Assembly: GCF_035593305.1 (NCBI RefSeq)
Contig: NZ_CP141615.1
Coordinates: forward strand, 2,201,722-2,265,721
DNA: 64,000 nt
DNA from: Limnochorda sp. L945t
GTDB taxonomy: Bacteria > Bacillota > Limnochordia > Limnochordales > Geochordaceae
Direction of reading: 5' to 3'
This document shows, one piece after another, positions 24,247 to 33,010 of the stretch. Position numbers and translations under genes: made by a program. The notes under the pieces are model-generated. The model searched no databases. It was not told where the DNA came from and worked only from the letters and a program-made list of their open reading frames with translations. The stretch's first letter is position 1. Each line of letters opens with the position of its first letter.

Positions 24247-27200
24247 TCTCACCCAGGCGGGGACCGGCGACCCGCTCGACTCCTTCGATCCGGCGGTGGC
24301 GGCCTACTTCCGGGAGCGTTTCGGCGCGCCGACGCTTGCCCAGCGCATGGCGTGGCCCGCCATCCGATCCGGCCGGGATACGCTCGTGGCAGCGCCGACG
24401 GGCTCGGGCAAGACGCTGGCCGCATTCCTGGTGAGCCTCGACGACCTGATCCGGCGTCCCGTCCCCTCGAATCCCGCTCTGCACACGCTGTACGTCTCGC
24501 CCTTGCGTGCCCTGAGCCACGACATTCACCGGAGCCTCGAACTCCCCTTGCGCGACCTGCAGCGCCTTTTCGTACAAACGGCCCGGCGGCCCTTTCCTCC
24601 CATCGACGTGGGGGTTCGCACGTCGGATACGCCGCCTGCGCGGCGGCGGGCCATGGCCACGAAGCCTCCCCACATTCTCGTCACCACCCCGGAATCGCTG
24701 TTGCTCATGATGCTGGCGCCCCGCATGCGCCCGGCTCTTGCCAGCGTGCGGAGGGTCATCGTCGACGAACTGCACGCCCTCCTGCCCACCAAGCGCGGGG
24801 CGCTTCTGGCGCTGTGTTTGGAGCTGCTCGACGAGCTGGCCGGCCGCCGGGTGCAGCGCATCGGCCTGTCGGCCACCATCCGGCCCCTCGAGGAGGCCGC
24901 TCGCTTCCTCACCGGCACCCGGCAGCCTGGCGCCGAAGTGGTCGACGCCGGCGCCCGCCGCACCATGGACCTGCAGGTGATCTTGCCCGCCGCCGCGTTC
25001 CCCTCCGCCCCGGAGGGCACCATCTGGCCCAGCATCGCCCGCCGCCTGGTGGATCTCATCGAAAGCCATCGTTCCACCCTGGTCTTCGTCAACAACCGGC
25101 GCCAGGCCGAGCGCCTCACCCACCTGGTCAACGAACTGGCGGGGCGGCGCCTGGCGCTGACCCATCACGGGAGCATGGCCCGGGCCAGCCGTCTCTACGT
25201 CGAACAGGCGCTCAAGGCAGGCGAGCTGAAGGCCGTCATCGCCACCGCCACGCTGGAACTGGGGATCGATGTGGGCTTCATCGATCTCGTGGTGCACGTC
25301 GAGTCGCCTCCGGAGGTCGCCCAGGGGCTGCAGCGGGTCGGGCGGTCCGGGCACGCGGTCCACGCGTCGGCCAAAGGACGCATCCTGCCCAAGCATCCTT
25401 CGGACCTGCTGGAGGCGGCCGCCTGCGCCCGGGCCATTGCCCGCTTCGACATCGAGCCGCTGGCGCCGGTGCGGCAGCCGGCGGACGTGCTGGCCCAGTT
25501 CGTCGCCGGGGCAGCCACCATCCGGCCCTGGCGCGAGCCCGAGCTGCTGGCCCTCGTGCGGCGCACCGCGTCTTTCTCGGGCATTTCCGAGGAAATGTGG
25601 CACGAGGTGCTGGGCCTGCTGGCCGGCGAGACGCCCGGCCGGCCCGACGTGCCCGTCCGGCCGAGGATCGCCTGGGACCGCCGGGACGGAGCGATCCGGG
25701 GAATCGATGCGACCCGGACCGTGTTGTACGCCAACGCGGGCACCATCCCGGATCGGGGCACGTATCCCGTCTACCTTTCCGGCACGGACGTGCGGCTGGG
25801 CGAGCTCGACGAGGAGTTCGTCTACGAGACGCGCAGGGGTGACGTCTTCTGGTTGGGGATGGGCGCCTGGCGCGTGGAGGCCATCCGCCCGGACCGCGTC
25901 CTGGTCAGCCGTGCCTCCGGCGTCGTGGCCAAAGTGCCGTTTTGGAGGGGCGAGGGCCTCAGCCGCTCCTCCCACCTGGGCCGCCACGTCGCCACGCTGC
26001 TCGAAGAGCTCGAGCCGCTGCTCGCCGCGGGCCAGGAGGCGGCCGGCCGGGCCCGCATCCGGCAGGAGTGCCACGCTGACGACGATGCCGCCGGCGCCCT
26101 GGTCGACTACCTGACGCGCCAGCTCAGGGCGTGCGGCACCCTGCCCGGGCCGCACCGGGTCGTGGTCGAGAGCTTTCCCGACGAGCTGGGAGACCGGCGC
26201 CTCGCCATCCACTCGCCCCTGGGGCGCCGGCTCAACCAGGCCTGGGCCCTGGCGCAAATCGCCTGGGCTCGCCGTCACCTCGGGCTGGAGCTCGACACCG
26301 CGGTGGCCGACGACGGGATACTGCTGAGATTGCCCGGCGAGTACCTCCTGGAGGATGCCTCCCCCCTGGTAGCGCTCGAGGGAGAGGACCCGGAGAGCCT
26401 GATCGACGCCGAGCTTCCGGGTACCCACCTCGTCGCCCAGCTGTTCCGGGAGGCCGCAGGCCGCGCGCTGCTCATCACCCGCCCCCACCGGCGCAGGCGG
26501 TTGCCCCTGTGGCAACAGCGACTGCGCGCCGCCGACCTGATGCTGCTGCAGTCCGCCCATGGGCAGCGGCCGGGTGTGCTCGTGCGGGAGGCCCTCCGGG
26601 AAGCCCGCCAGGACGTCCTGGACGTGACCGCCATGGCCGCGCTGGTACGGGCGATACGAACGGGCGAGGTCGAGGTGCGGACGGTCACGTTGCCTGCCCC
26701 CTCGCCCTTTGCCGCATCGCTCCTCTTCCAGTTCACCGCCACCTTCCTCTACGAGCCCGACGCCCCCAAGGCGGAGCGGCAGGCGGCGGTCTTGATGGGG
26801 ACGGCGCCGCAGGCGCTGCAGGAGGCCGCCGCAGACGGTAGCCTACCGCGTTTGCTCCACCCGGACGCCATCCGGGAAGTCTCCCGGCGGCGGGCCTTTC
26901 CCCCCTGGCTGCGGCAACGCCCCCCTCGCTCCATCCAGGAAATGGACGAGTGGCTGCGGCACGCAGGGGACGTGTCCGACGACGAATTGGCCGCCATGCT
27001 GGGCCACGAGCAACGGCCCACGGCTCGCGAGTGGCTCGAGAGGCTGGCCGAACAGGGCCGGGTCACGCACGAGGGGGGCCTGTGGATCCACGAAGGGATC
27101 CTTCCCCTCCTGCAAGCGGCACGCCGGGAGGAAGGGCCCGAGGCCCAGGACGCGGCCCGGATGCTGCTCGAGCGCAAAGCGCTGGCCGGCGGCCCGTTGG

Positions 27201-28840
27201 ATGCCGAAGCGGCGGCCCGGCGCTACGGGCTGAGCCTCCCGCTGGTGGAGCGGGCGCTCATGGAGCTGGTCGCTTCCGGCGACCTGGTGCACGGGGTGCT
27301 GGAGGAGGGCGGCCCCGCTCGCTTCGTCGCCACGCCGGCCCTGGTCGAGATGCGCCGGCTGACGCTCATCCAGGCCCGCCAGCTCAGCGAGCCGATCTCC
27401 CTGGCCGCCTTCTTGCGCTTCCTTGCGGCCCGGCACAGGCTCGTGCCGAGCGAAGGCCAGCCGCCTGCTCTTTTCCCGTCCGGCACGGCGCTCGCCCCTG
27501 ACGCGGCCGCCGAGGCGGCGCGCCGCTTGATGGGGTGGTCCGCGCCGTACCGCGACTGGCTGAGGGTGCTGTTGCCGGTACGCCTGGGGCCCAGGGCCTC
27601 TCAGCTCCTGGCCGCAGCGGTGGCGGCCGGGCGCCTCGGCTGGCTGCGCGTGCCTGCATCGCCCCGCGCAGGCGCCGGCGGCGAGCCCGCGCCCCGAGGC
27701 GCCGGCCCTTCGCTCTGGACCGTCTTTCCCCGAGCCGAGCTGCCCCTGGTGGCCGCGCTGTTCGAGACGGACTCCCGGGCGGAAGCGCTCGACCCCGGGG
27801 ATCGGCCGCTCCTCGAAGCCCTCGGCGCCGGCGGGAGCTGGTTTCCCTGGGAGCTCGCCGGCCGCCTCGGGCTGCCCGAGCCGGCGATACGGGATGGCCT
27901 GACCCGCCTCGTCCGCCAGGGGCTCGCCTCGGCCGAGGCCATGGCGCTGGTCGAACGGCTGGGTGCGGAAGGGTTACCGGGGCCGCAGCTCCCAAAGTCG
28001 CGGCCTGGCCCGCTGGGACCTGCCGGATACCGGGCCCTGGGGCGCCGGATGCGAGAGGCGGCTCGCGAAAGAGCCCGCCTCGCGGCCCTCCGGTCGCGGC
28101 AAGCCGCCGTGAGCATGGCCGGCGACCTCGACACCACCCGGTTCTACGGGGTCCTCCCTCTTCCGGATGGGCCATCGCCCGCCTCCGCGTGGGCCAGGGC
28201 GCTGGTGGAGCGTTACGGGGTCGTCGCCCGGGAGCTCCACCGGCAGGAGGGGGTGCCGCTGCCCTGGGCACACGTCGCCCAGGCCCTGGAGCAACAGGAG
28301 GCGCGCGGCGGCGTCGTGCGGGGGTACTTCGTGGAAGGGCTCAGCGGAGAGCAGTTCGCCCCGAAGGAGCTCGTCGATGTCCTGAGAGAGTGGCACGAGC
28401 CCCGCTCTGAGACCATGTGGGCCGCTTCGTTGCGCGATCCGGTGCTGCTCCCCCTCCACTTCGCCGCGCCGCCGGCGTGGTGGCCGCCAGGGCCCAGAGC
28501 AGAGGGCGCCTGGTGCGTACTGGCGGACGGGATGCCGGTGCTGCTGGTTCAAGTAGCTTCGGGGTCGCTCTGGTTTGCACCCGGGGCGAGCCCCCAAACC
28601 CTCGTCCGGGCTGCCCGCCTCTTCCTGGAGCGCCTCACCGCCACCGGCCAGGGGCGGCGCCTGGTGGTCCGCTCCATCCAGGGCCGCCCCGTGGGCGAGG
28701 CCCGCAAGAGCGGTGAGGCCGCGTGGCTGAAAGACGCCGGCTTCATCGAAGGGCCCCGCACGCTGGAGCACTGGCTCGACCCGTTCTCGGGCGGCCGGCC
28801 TACGGAATGGCACGGAACCAGCACGCAGTGCGGACCGTAG
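24239..28840 (+). CDS. lhr: Lhr-family large superfamily 2 DNA helicase
   Basis: This is an ATP-dependent 3'-5' DNA helicase linked to DNA repair, about 1530 residues, the size of full-length bacterial Lhr (helicase core plus long C-terminal extension). Walker A APTGSGKT, DELH box (RRVIVDELHALLPTKRG), SAT-like motif (GLSATIRPLEEAA) and motif VI QRVGRSGH are all present, then the winged-helix and Lhr-core domains. The first standard start is GTG 24296, which has no SD and cuts the conserved FDPAVAAYF segment. CTG 24239 has GGGAGG 12 nt upstream and restores it, overlapping the previous stop by 8 bp. Confidence 0.92.
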   Translation: MRDLTQAGTGDPLDSFDPAVAAYFRERFGAPTLAQRMAWPAIRSGRDTLVAAPTGSGKTLAAFLVSLDDLIRRPVPSNPALHTLYVSPLRALSHDIHRSLELPLRDLQRLFVQTARRPFPPIDVGVRTSDTPPARRRAMATKPPHILVTTPESLLLMMLAPRMRPALASVRRVIVDELHALLPTKRGALLALCLELLDELAGRRVQRIGLSATIRPLEEAARFLTGTRQPGAEVVDAGARRTMDLQVILPAAAFPSAPEGTIWPSIARRLVDLIESHRSTLVFVNNRRQAERLTHLVNELAGRRLALTHHGSMARASRLYVEQALKAGELKAVIATATLELGIDVGFIDLVVHVESPPEVAQGLQRVGRSGHAVHASAKGRILPKHPSDLLEAAACARAIARFDIEPLAPVRQPADVLAQFVAGAATIRPWREPELLALVRRTASFSGISEEMWHEVLGLLAGETPGRPDVPVRPRIAWDRRDGAIRGIDATRTVLYANAGTIPDRGTYPVYLSGTDVRLGELDEEFVYETRRGDVFWLGMGAWRVEAIRPDRVLVSRASGVVAKVPFWRGEGLSRSSHLGRHVATLLEELEPLLAAGQEAAGRARIRQECHADDDAAGALVDYLTRQLRACGTLPGPHRVVVESFPDELGDRRLAIHSPLGRRLNQAWALAQIAWARRHLGLELDTAVADDGILLRLPGEYLLEDASPLVALEGEDPESLIDAELPGTHLVAQLFREAAGRALLITRPHRRRRLPLWQQRLRAADLMLLQSAHGQRPGVLVREALREARQDVLDVTAMAALVRAIRTGEVEVRTVTLPAPSPFAASLLFQFTATFLYEPDAPKAERQAAVLMGTAPQALQEAAADGSLPRLLHPDAIREVSRRRAFPPWLRQRPPRSIQEMDEWLRHAGDVSDDELAAMLGHEQRPTAREWLERLAEQGRVTHEGGLWIHEGILPLLQAARREEGPEAQDAARMLLERKALAGGPLDAEAAARRYGLSLPLVERALMELVASGDLVHGVLEEGGPARFVATPALVEMRRLTLIQARQLSEPISLAAFLRFLAARHRLVPSEGQPPALFPSGTALAPDAAAEAARRLMGWSAPYRDWLRVLLPVRLGPRASQLLAAAVAAGRLGWLRVPASPRAGAGGEPAPRGAGPSLWTVFPRAELPLVAALFETDSRAEALDPGDRPLLEALGAGGSWFPWELAGRLGLPEPAIRDGLTRLVRQGLASAEAMALVERLGAEGLPGPQLPKSRPGPLGPAGYRALGRRMREAARERARLAALRSRQAAVSMAGDLDTTRFYGVLPLPDGPSPASAWARALVERYGVVARELHRQEGVPLPWAHVAQALEQQEARGGVVRGYFVEGLSGEQFAPKELVDVLREWHEPRSETMWAASLRDPVLLPLHFAAPPAWWPPGPRAEGAWCVLADGMPVLLVQVASGSLWFAPGASPQTLVRAARLFLERLTATGQGRRLVVRSIQGRPVGEARKSGEAAWLKDAGFIEGPRTLEHWLDPFSGGRPTEWHGTSTQCGP

Positions 28841-28950
28841 CACCCCGTCCGCCGTTCGGCGTAGCTCTGCCCGCCATTGACTGGAGTTTTCTGTGTGACA
28901 AGTCTCCCTACTCCTTTCCCCTGGGGACCGTACCGCCCGCTTGATACAGT

Positions 28951-28962
28951 CGCCCTAGGGCG
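28951..28962. promoter_or_regulatory. Palindrome within a larger inverted repeat before the bd-like oxidase
   Basis: CGCCCTAGGGCG is a perfect 12-bp palindrome. It lies inside a wider inverted repeat (CCGTaCCGCCC near 28928 with GGGCGGaCGG near 28957). It could end the lhr transcript or be an operator for the oxidase genes, which begin 51 bp later. No canonical promoter was seen at the right spacing. Confidence 0.35.
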
Positions 28963-29013
28963 GACGGTTCTCCTTACTATTACGTTCCTATTACGGTTGG
29001 GAGGGGTGACCTG

Positions 29014-30375
29014 GTGAACTATCCCATCTGGGACGTACCGCGGCTCGGGGGACCGCTGCTCATCGCCATCGTGTCCATTCTCCACGTCTACGTGGCGATG
29101 TTCGCGGTGGGCGGGTCATGGTACCTGGTCGCCGCCGAGCGATGGGCGCGGCGTACCCAAAACGCCGACCTCCTCGCGTACGTCAAGAACCACTCCCGTT
29201 TCTTCCTGTTGTTGACCGTCGTGTTCGGGGCGCTGACAGGGGTCGGCATCTGGTTCACCATCGGGCTCATCAACCCGCAGACCACTTCCGTGCTCATCCG
29301 CACGTTCGTCTGGGGATGGGCGATGGAGTGGGTCTTCTTCATTCTCGAGATCGCGTCCATCCTGCTCTACGTCGCCTCCTGGGACCGGGCCGATGGCCGC
29401 ACGCACCTGCTCTACGGGTACAGCTACGTGGTGGGCTCCACCATGTCGCTGGTCATCATCAACGGCATCCTGAGCTTCATGTTGACGCCCGGCCGGTGGC
29501 TCGAGACGGGCAACTTCTGGGACGGGTTCTTCAATCCCACGTACCTTCCGTCGCTCGTCGGCCGCATCGCGGCCGCCGCCGCGCTGGCCGGGCTGTGGGG
29601 CCTGTTCACCGGGGTGAAGATCGGGTCCCGGGAGCTACGGGAGCAGGTCGTGCGCTTCGCCTCGTGGTGGCTCGTACCGCCCATGGTCGTGCTCCCGCTT
29701 TCCGCGGTCTGGTATGTCGCGGTGGTACCGTCCGGGCCGAGGTCGCTGGTGATGGGGGGCGCCGCGGCCGTCTCCATCATGTTCATGTTGAGCCTGGCCC
29801 TCTCGGTGGTCATCTTCGCCGTGGGAGCTCTGGGGCCGCTGCGCCGGCCGGCCCTCGCCTCGTCCGCCCTGGCGTGGACGCTACTGGCCGCAGGCCTCAT
29901 CACCACGGGCGGCACCGAGTGGGTGCGGGAGGGCATCCGCAAGCCCTACACGATCTACGGCTACCTTTACTCCAACGGCGTCTTCGCCTGGCAGGAGCGC
30001 CAACTGGCCGAAGCCGGCGTGCTGTCCCAGGCGCGCTTTGCCCGTCCGGATCTGGCCCGGGTCGCGACCGCCGGGATGGCCGATCCCGCTCAGCAGATCG
30101 CCGTCGGAGCGGAGATCTTCCGGTTGCAGTGCTCCAGCTGTCACGTCCTCGACGGCTACAACGACGTCAAGCCGCTGGTGAAGGGGTGGAGCGAGCAGTA
30201 CATCGACTTCCAGCTCAGCCATCTCGACATGCTCAAAGGGTACATGCCGCCGTTCTTCGGCACGACCGAGGAACGCCAGGCGCTGGCACGCTGGCTTGCG
30301 ACGCTCAACCCGGCAACCGAGGCGACCCAGGCCGAGGCGCCCAGGCGTCCTCTGCCGGGCGAGCCGGTCCTGTGA
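29014..30375 (+). CDS. Cytochrome bd-like oxidase subunit I with C-terminal cytochrome c domain
   Basis: This 453-residue protein has about nine membrane helices of the CydA superfamily followed by a class I cytochrome c domain. His24 (SILHVYVAMFAVGG) matches the conserved N-terminal haem ligand of CydA. In place of GRQPW of quinol oxidases the sequence reads EGIRKPYTIYGYL, so the normal quinol loop is absent or altered. CSSCH at 373-377 binds haem c, and Met411 (YMPPF) is the likely axial ligand. Electrons therefore may enter through haem c. GTG 29014 follows GGGAGGGG at 9 nt. The partner subunit is 26 bp downstream. Confidence 0.8.
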   Translation: MNYPIWDVPRLGGPLLIAIVSILHVYVAMFAVGGSWYLVAAERWARRTQNADLLAYVKNHSRFFLLLTVVFGALTGVGIWFTIGLINPQTTSVLIRTFVWGWAMEWVFFILEIASILLYVASWDRADGRTHLLYGYSYVVGSTMSLVIINGILSFMLTPGRWLETGNFWDGFFNPTYLPSLVGRIAAAAALAGLWGLFTGVKIGSRELREQVVRFASWWLVPPMVVLPLSAVWYVAVVPSGPRSLVMGGAAAVSIMFMLSLALSVVIFAVGALGPLRRPALASSALAWTLLAAGLITTGGTEWVREGIRKPYTIYGYLYSNGVFAWQERQLAEAGVLSQARFARPDLARVATAGMADPAQQIAVGAEIFRLQCSSCHVLDGYNDVKPLVKGWSEQYIDFQLSHLDMLKGYMPPFFGTTEERQALARWLATLNPATEATQAEAPRRPLPGEPVL

Positions 30376-30401
30376 TGGAAACGGGAGAGGAGGTTGGGTC
30401 G

Positions 30402-31496
30402 ATGCCTTTGATTCCGGCTCCTGATCCTATCGGGATCCCGGCGCCGCCGGCTCTGCTGCAGTTCTTGCTGGTCTTCACGTACATCCTCCACAGCCTCTTC
30501 GTGGGCGTCGTCGTGGGAGGGAGCGCCCTGGCCCTGGCGGGAGTCTCGGGCAGCCTGAGGGAGACCGGCGTGGGGCGGGTGCTGGGCGGCCACCTCGCGC
30601 AGGCCCTGCCGGTCGCCATGGCGTTCGCCATCACGATCGGGGTGGCGCCGCTGTTGTTCGTGCAGCTGTTGTTCGGCCAGTTCTTCTACACCGGGTCGGT
30701 CTTCATGGGCTGGGCGTGGTTCAGCGTCATTCCCGTGCTCATCGTGGGCTACTACGGGCTGTATGCCTGGGCGCTCGGCCAGCGGGACGGCGTGAACCGC
30801 ACGGCCGGCCTGGTCGTCGCCCTGGCGGCGTTTGCGTGGGTGGCCTTCGTGATGGTCAACAACATGAGCCTCTACGCCCATCCCGAGCGCTTTCCGGCCC
30901 TGTTCAACCTGAGCGGCACGGCTCTCAACACGGGAGAACCCACGCTGTTGCCTCGCTACCTGCACGCGCTGCTCAACTTCCTCGTCATCGGTGCGAGCTA
31001 CGCGCTGGCGGCCGGCCACGTGCTCACCGGCACCAACGCGCAGGCCGGGCAAACCCTGCGCCGAATGGGGCTGCGATGGCTGATCGGGTCCGCGGTGCTC
31101 CAGATCCCGGTCTCCTTGTGGTACTACGTGGCCTTGCCCGTCACGCTACGCCACGGCACCCTGCAAGACCTGGGCGCCGCGGTGGCCCTCCTGTCCGGCG
31201 CCGTCATGCTGGTGGCGTGGCTGGCGGCGGAGCGGGCCCGGTCCCGGGGCCTGCTCGCCGTGGTGGCGTCGCTGTTCACCGTGACCATGGCGGTCGGGTT
31301 GGCCATCGCCCGCCATGGGGTCCGCATGGCCTCGCTCCAGCCGGCCATCTCCCCGGAGGCGTGGAAGCTGGCGCCACAGTGGCCGCAGTTCATCCTGTTC
31401 GCGCTGCTGCTGGTTGCCGGGCTCGTCTTCGTCGGGTACCTGCTGTGGCGGTACCCGTGGCGGAGCGGGCTCGACGACACGCGGGGGCTTGCCTGA
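30402..31496 (+). CDS. Cytochrome bd-like oxidase subunit II (CydA-like paralogue)
   Basis: This is a 364-residue polytopic membrane protein with about nine helices. Its N-terminus, FTYILHSLFVGVVVGGSALA, mirrors that of subunit I (SILHVYVAMFAVGGSW), including a His at residue 30 and the VGG motif. It thus looks like a CydA paralogue rather than a CydB. Pairs of this sort (CydA plus CydA') have been described for some non-canonical bd-family oxidases. ATG 30402 is chosen over 30375 because AGGAGGT stands 7 nt before it. It ends at a strong hairpin. Confidence 0.75.
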   Translation: MPLIPAPDPIGIPAPPALLQFLLVFTYILHSLFVGVVVGGSALALAGVSGSLRETGVGRVLGGHLAQALPVAMAFAITIGVAPLLFVQLLFGQFFYTGSVFMGWAWFSVIPVLIVGYYGLYAWALGQRDGVNRTAGLVVALAAFAWVAFVMVNNMSLYAHPERFPALFNLSGTALNTGEPTLLPRYLHALLNFLVIGASYALAAGHVLTGTNAQAGQTLRRMGLRWLIGSAVLQIPVSLWYYVALPVTLRHGTLQDLGAAVALLSGAVMLVAWLAAERARSRGLLAVVASLFTVTMAVGLAIARHGVRMASLQPAISPEAWKLAPQWPQFILFALLLVAGLVFVGYLLWRYPWRSGLDDTRGLA

Positions 31497-31507
31497 GGCA
31501 TGCAAGA

Positions 31508-31543
31508 GGCCGGAGCCCGGGACTCTCGTCGCGGGCTCCGGCC
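31508..31543. terminator. Shared hairpin terminator between convergent genes
   Basis: GGCCGGAGCCCG (31508-31519) pairs perfectly over 12 bp with CGGGCTCCGGCC (31532-31543). It begins 11 bp after the oxidase stop and ends 5 bp before the stop of the leftward SDR gene, so it can serve both. There is no strong T-tract. Confidence 0.7.
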
Positions 31544-31548
31544 TGCGC

Positions 31549-32343
31549 TCAAAGGAGGCTTCGTACGAGGCCTCCGTCGATGGTCCAGGCCGCGCCGGTG
31601 ACGTAGCTCGCTGCGTCGGACGCCAGGAAGACGATCACCCGGGCAAGCTCCTCCGGGTCGCCGTAACGGCGCAGGGGAATGGTGGCCGTCGACCGCTTGA
31701 CCACCTCGTCGTAGGAGATGCCCTCCTTCTGGGCCCGGATGGTGTCCAGCTCCCGCAATCGCTCCGTGGCAAAGCGCCCCTGCACGATGACGTTGACCCG
31801 GATCCCCTCCGGCCCGAGCTCGTCGGCCAGCGTCTTGGAGAGGCCGGCCAGGGCGGCCCGCATGGTGTTGCTGAGCGCGAGCCCGCGCACCGGCTCCTTG
31901 AGGCTGTACGACGTGAGGGTCATGATGCTGCCGCCGTGGCCGCTCTTGCGCATCAGCGGGACGATGCCCCGCACCATGCGGATCACGCTCATCACCAGCA
32001 GGTCGAAGGCCGTCTGCCAGTCGCCGTCGTGCATGTCGAAGAATCCGCCGGCCCGCGGCCCGCCGGCGTTGTTGACCAGGACGTCGACCTTGCCGAAGGC
32101 GCGGTCGATCTCGCCGACGAACCGGTCCACGTCCGCGGCCCGGCTCACGTCGGCCGGCACCGCGACGACCCTGGCTCCGGTCTCTTCCCGGATGGCCCGG
32201 GCCGCCCGTTCGATGGCGTCGGCCCGCCGTGAACAGACGGCGAGCGACGCCCCCTCCTTCGCCAGGGCGCGCGCAGCCGCATAGCCCAGCCCCTCGGAGG
32301 CAGCTGCCACCACTGCGACCTTACCCGCAAGACCCAGCTCCAA
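31549..32343 (-). CDS. Atypical short-chain dehydrogenase/reductase
   Basis: This 264-residue Rossmann-fold SDR belongs to a subgroup resembling beta-ketoacyl reductase. The cofactor motif reads VVAAASEGLG (first Gly of TGxxxGxG replaced), followed by LVNNAGGPRAG (NNAG). The catalytic YxxxK is replaced by SNTMR in GLALSNTMRAALAGLSKTLA, while a Ser lies upstream in TLTSYS. Such sequences form a known SDR-like subgroup lacking the normal tetrad. TTG 32343 is chosen because AGGAGG is 9 nt upstream. It may be a reductase with altered chemistry or a non-catalytic protein. Confidence 0.85.
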   Translation of the reverse strand: MELGLAGKVAVVAAASEGLGYAAARALAKEGASLAVCSRRADAIERAARAIREETGARVVAVPADVSRAADVDRFVGEIDRAFGKVDVLVNNAGGPRAGGFFDMHDGDWQTAFDLLVMSVIRMVRGIVPLMRKSGHGGSIMTLTSYSLKEPVRGLALSNTMRAALAGLSKTLADELGPEGIRVNVIVQGRFATERLRELDTIRAQKEGISYDEVVKRSTATIPLRRYGDPEELARVIVFLASDAASYVTGAAWTIDGGLVRSLL

Positions 32344-32445
32344 GCCCGATCGCCTCCTCGGCCCATCCAATTCGAGCCACGCATCCCGTTCCCTTGAAAG
32401 CCGCCCGGGGGCTCGTCACAATGTGGCGGAAGAGGAGGCACGAAA

Positions 32446-32916
32446 GTGGCAGTCAACGTGCGACCCGGAGACCCGATGCCGGAGGTGGCCGGCCTCACCC
32501 AGGCAGGCACCCGGATTTCCACGAAGGATTTCCTCGGCAAGTGGCTGGTGCTCTACTTCTACCCGAAGGACAAGACGTCGGGGTGCACCCGCGAGGCGCA
32601 GGCGTTCAACGCGGCGCTCGACGCGCTGCGGCAGCGCCAGGCGGAGGTGGTGGGCGTCAGCGTGGACAGCCCCCGTTCTCACCAGAGCTTCGCCGACGCC
32701 TACGGCTTGCGCTTCCCGCTCATCTCGGACGCGGACAAGTCCATCACGTCCGGCCTCGGGCTCCTCAACGAGAAAGGCACGAGCGCCCGGCGCACCACGT
32801 TTCTGGTGGACCCGCAGGGCCGTGTCCACCGGATCTTCGAGAACGTCAAGGTCGACGGCCACGTCGACGAGGTCCTCCGCGCGCTCGACGAGGCGCGGGC
32901 CGCAGCCCGCCGCTGA
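32446..32916 (+). CDS. Peroxiredoxin, Bcp/PrxQ type
   Basis: This is a thiol peroxidase of 156 residues reducing H2O2 and organic hydroperoxides. The active-site segment is YFYPKDKTSGCTREAQAF, with the peroxidatic Cys in the SGCT position (normally PGCT); no second Cys follows, so it is a 1-Cys variant or uses an external thiol. Other family landmarks are VVGVSVDSPRSHQSFAD and TTFLVDPQGRV. GTG 32446 follows GAGGAGG at 7 nt. It is divergent from the SDR gene. Confidence 0.9.
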   Translation: MAVNVRPGDPMPEVAGLTQAGTRISTKDFLGKWLVLYFYPKDKTSGCTREAQAFNAALDALRQRQAEVVGVSVDSPRSHQSFADAYGLRFPLISDADKSITSGLGLLNEKGTSARRTTFLVDPQGRVHRIFENVKVDGHVDEVLRALDEARAAARR

Positions 32917-33010
32917 GCGGCCCTCGCACGACCTCCCGGCAGGAGGGAATCGACCGCCCGGCCGCCAACACCGATCCCCAACGGCCCGACGGCAAGGAGG
33001 CGTCGACTCG

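Noticed and set aside
28841-29013. Rex or FNR site before the bd-like oxidase
   Set aside because: TGTGTGACAAG is only half of a Rex-like site and no TTGAT-N4-ATCAA pattern is present.
29118-30374. Upstream extension of the second oxidase-subunit frame
   Set aside because: The frame is open across the first subunit gene only as an out-of-frame shadow; the SD and N-terminal homology place the start at 30402.
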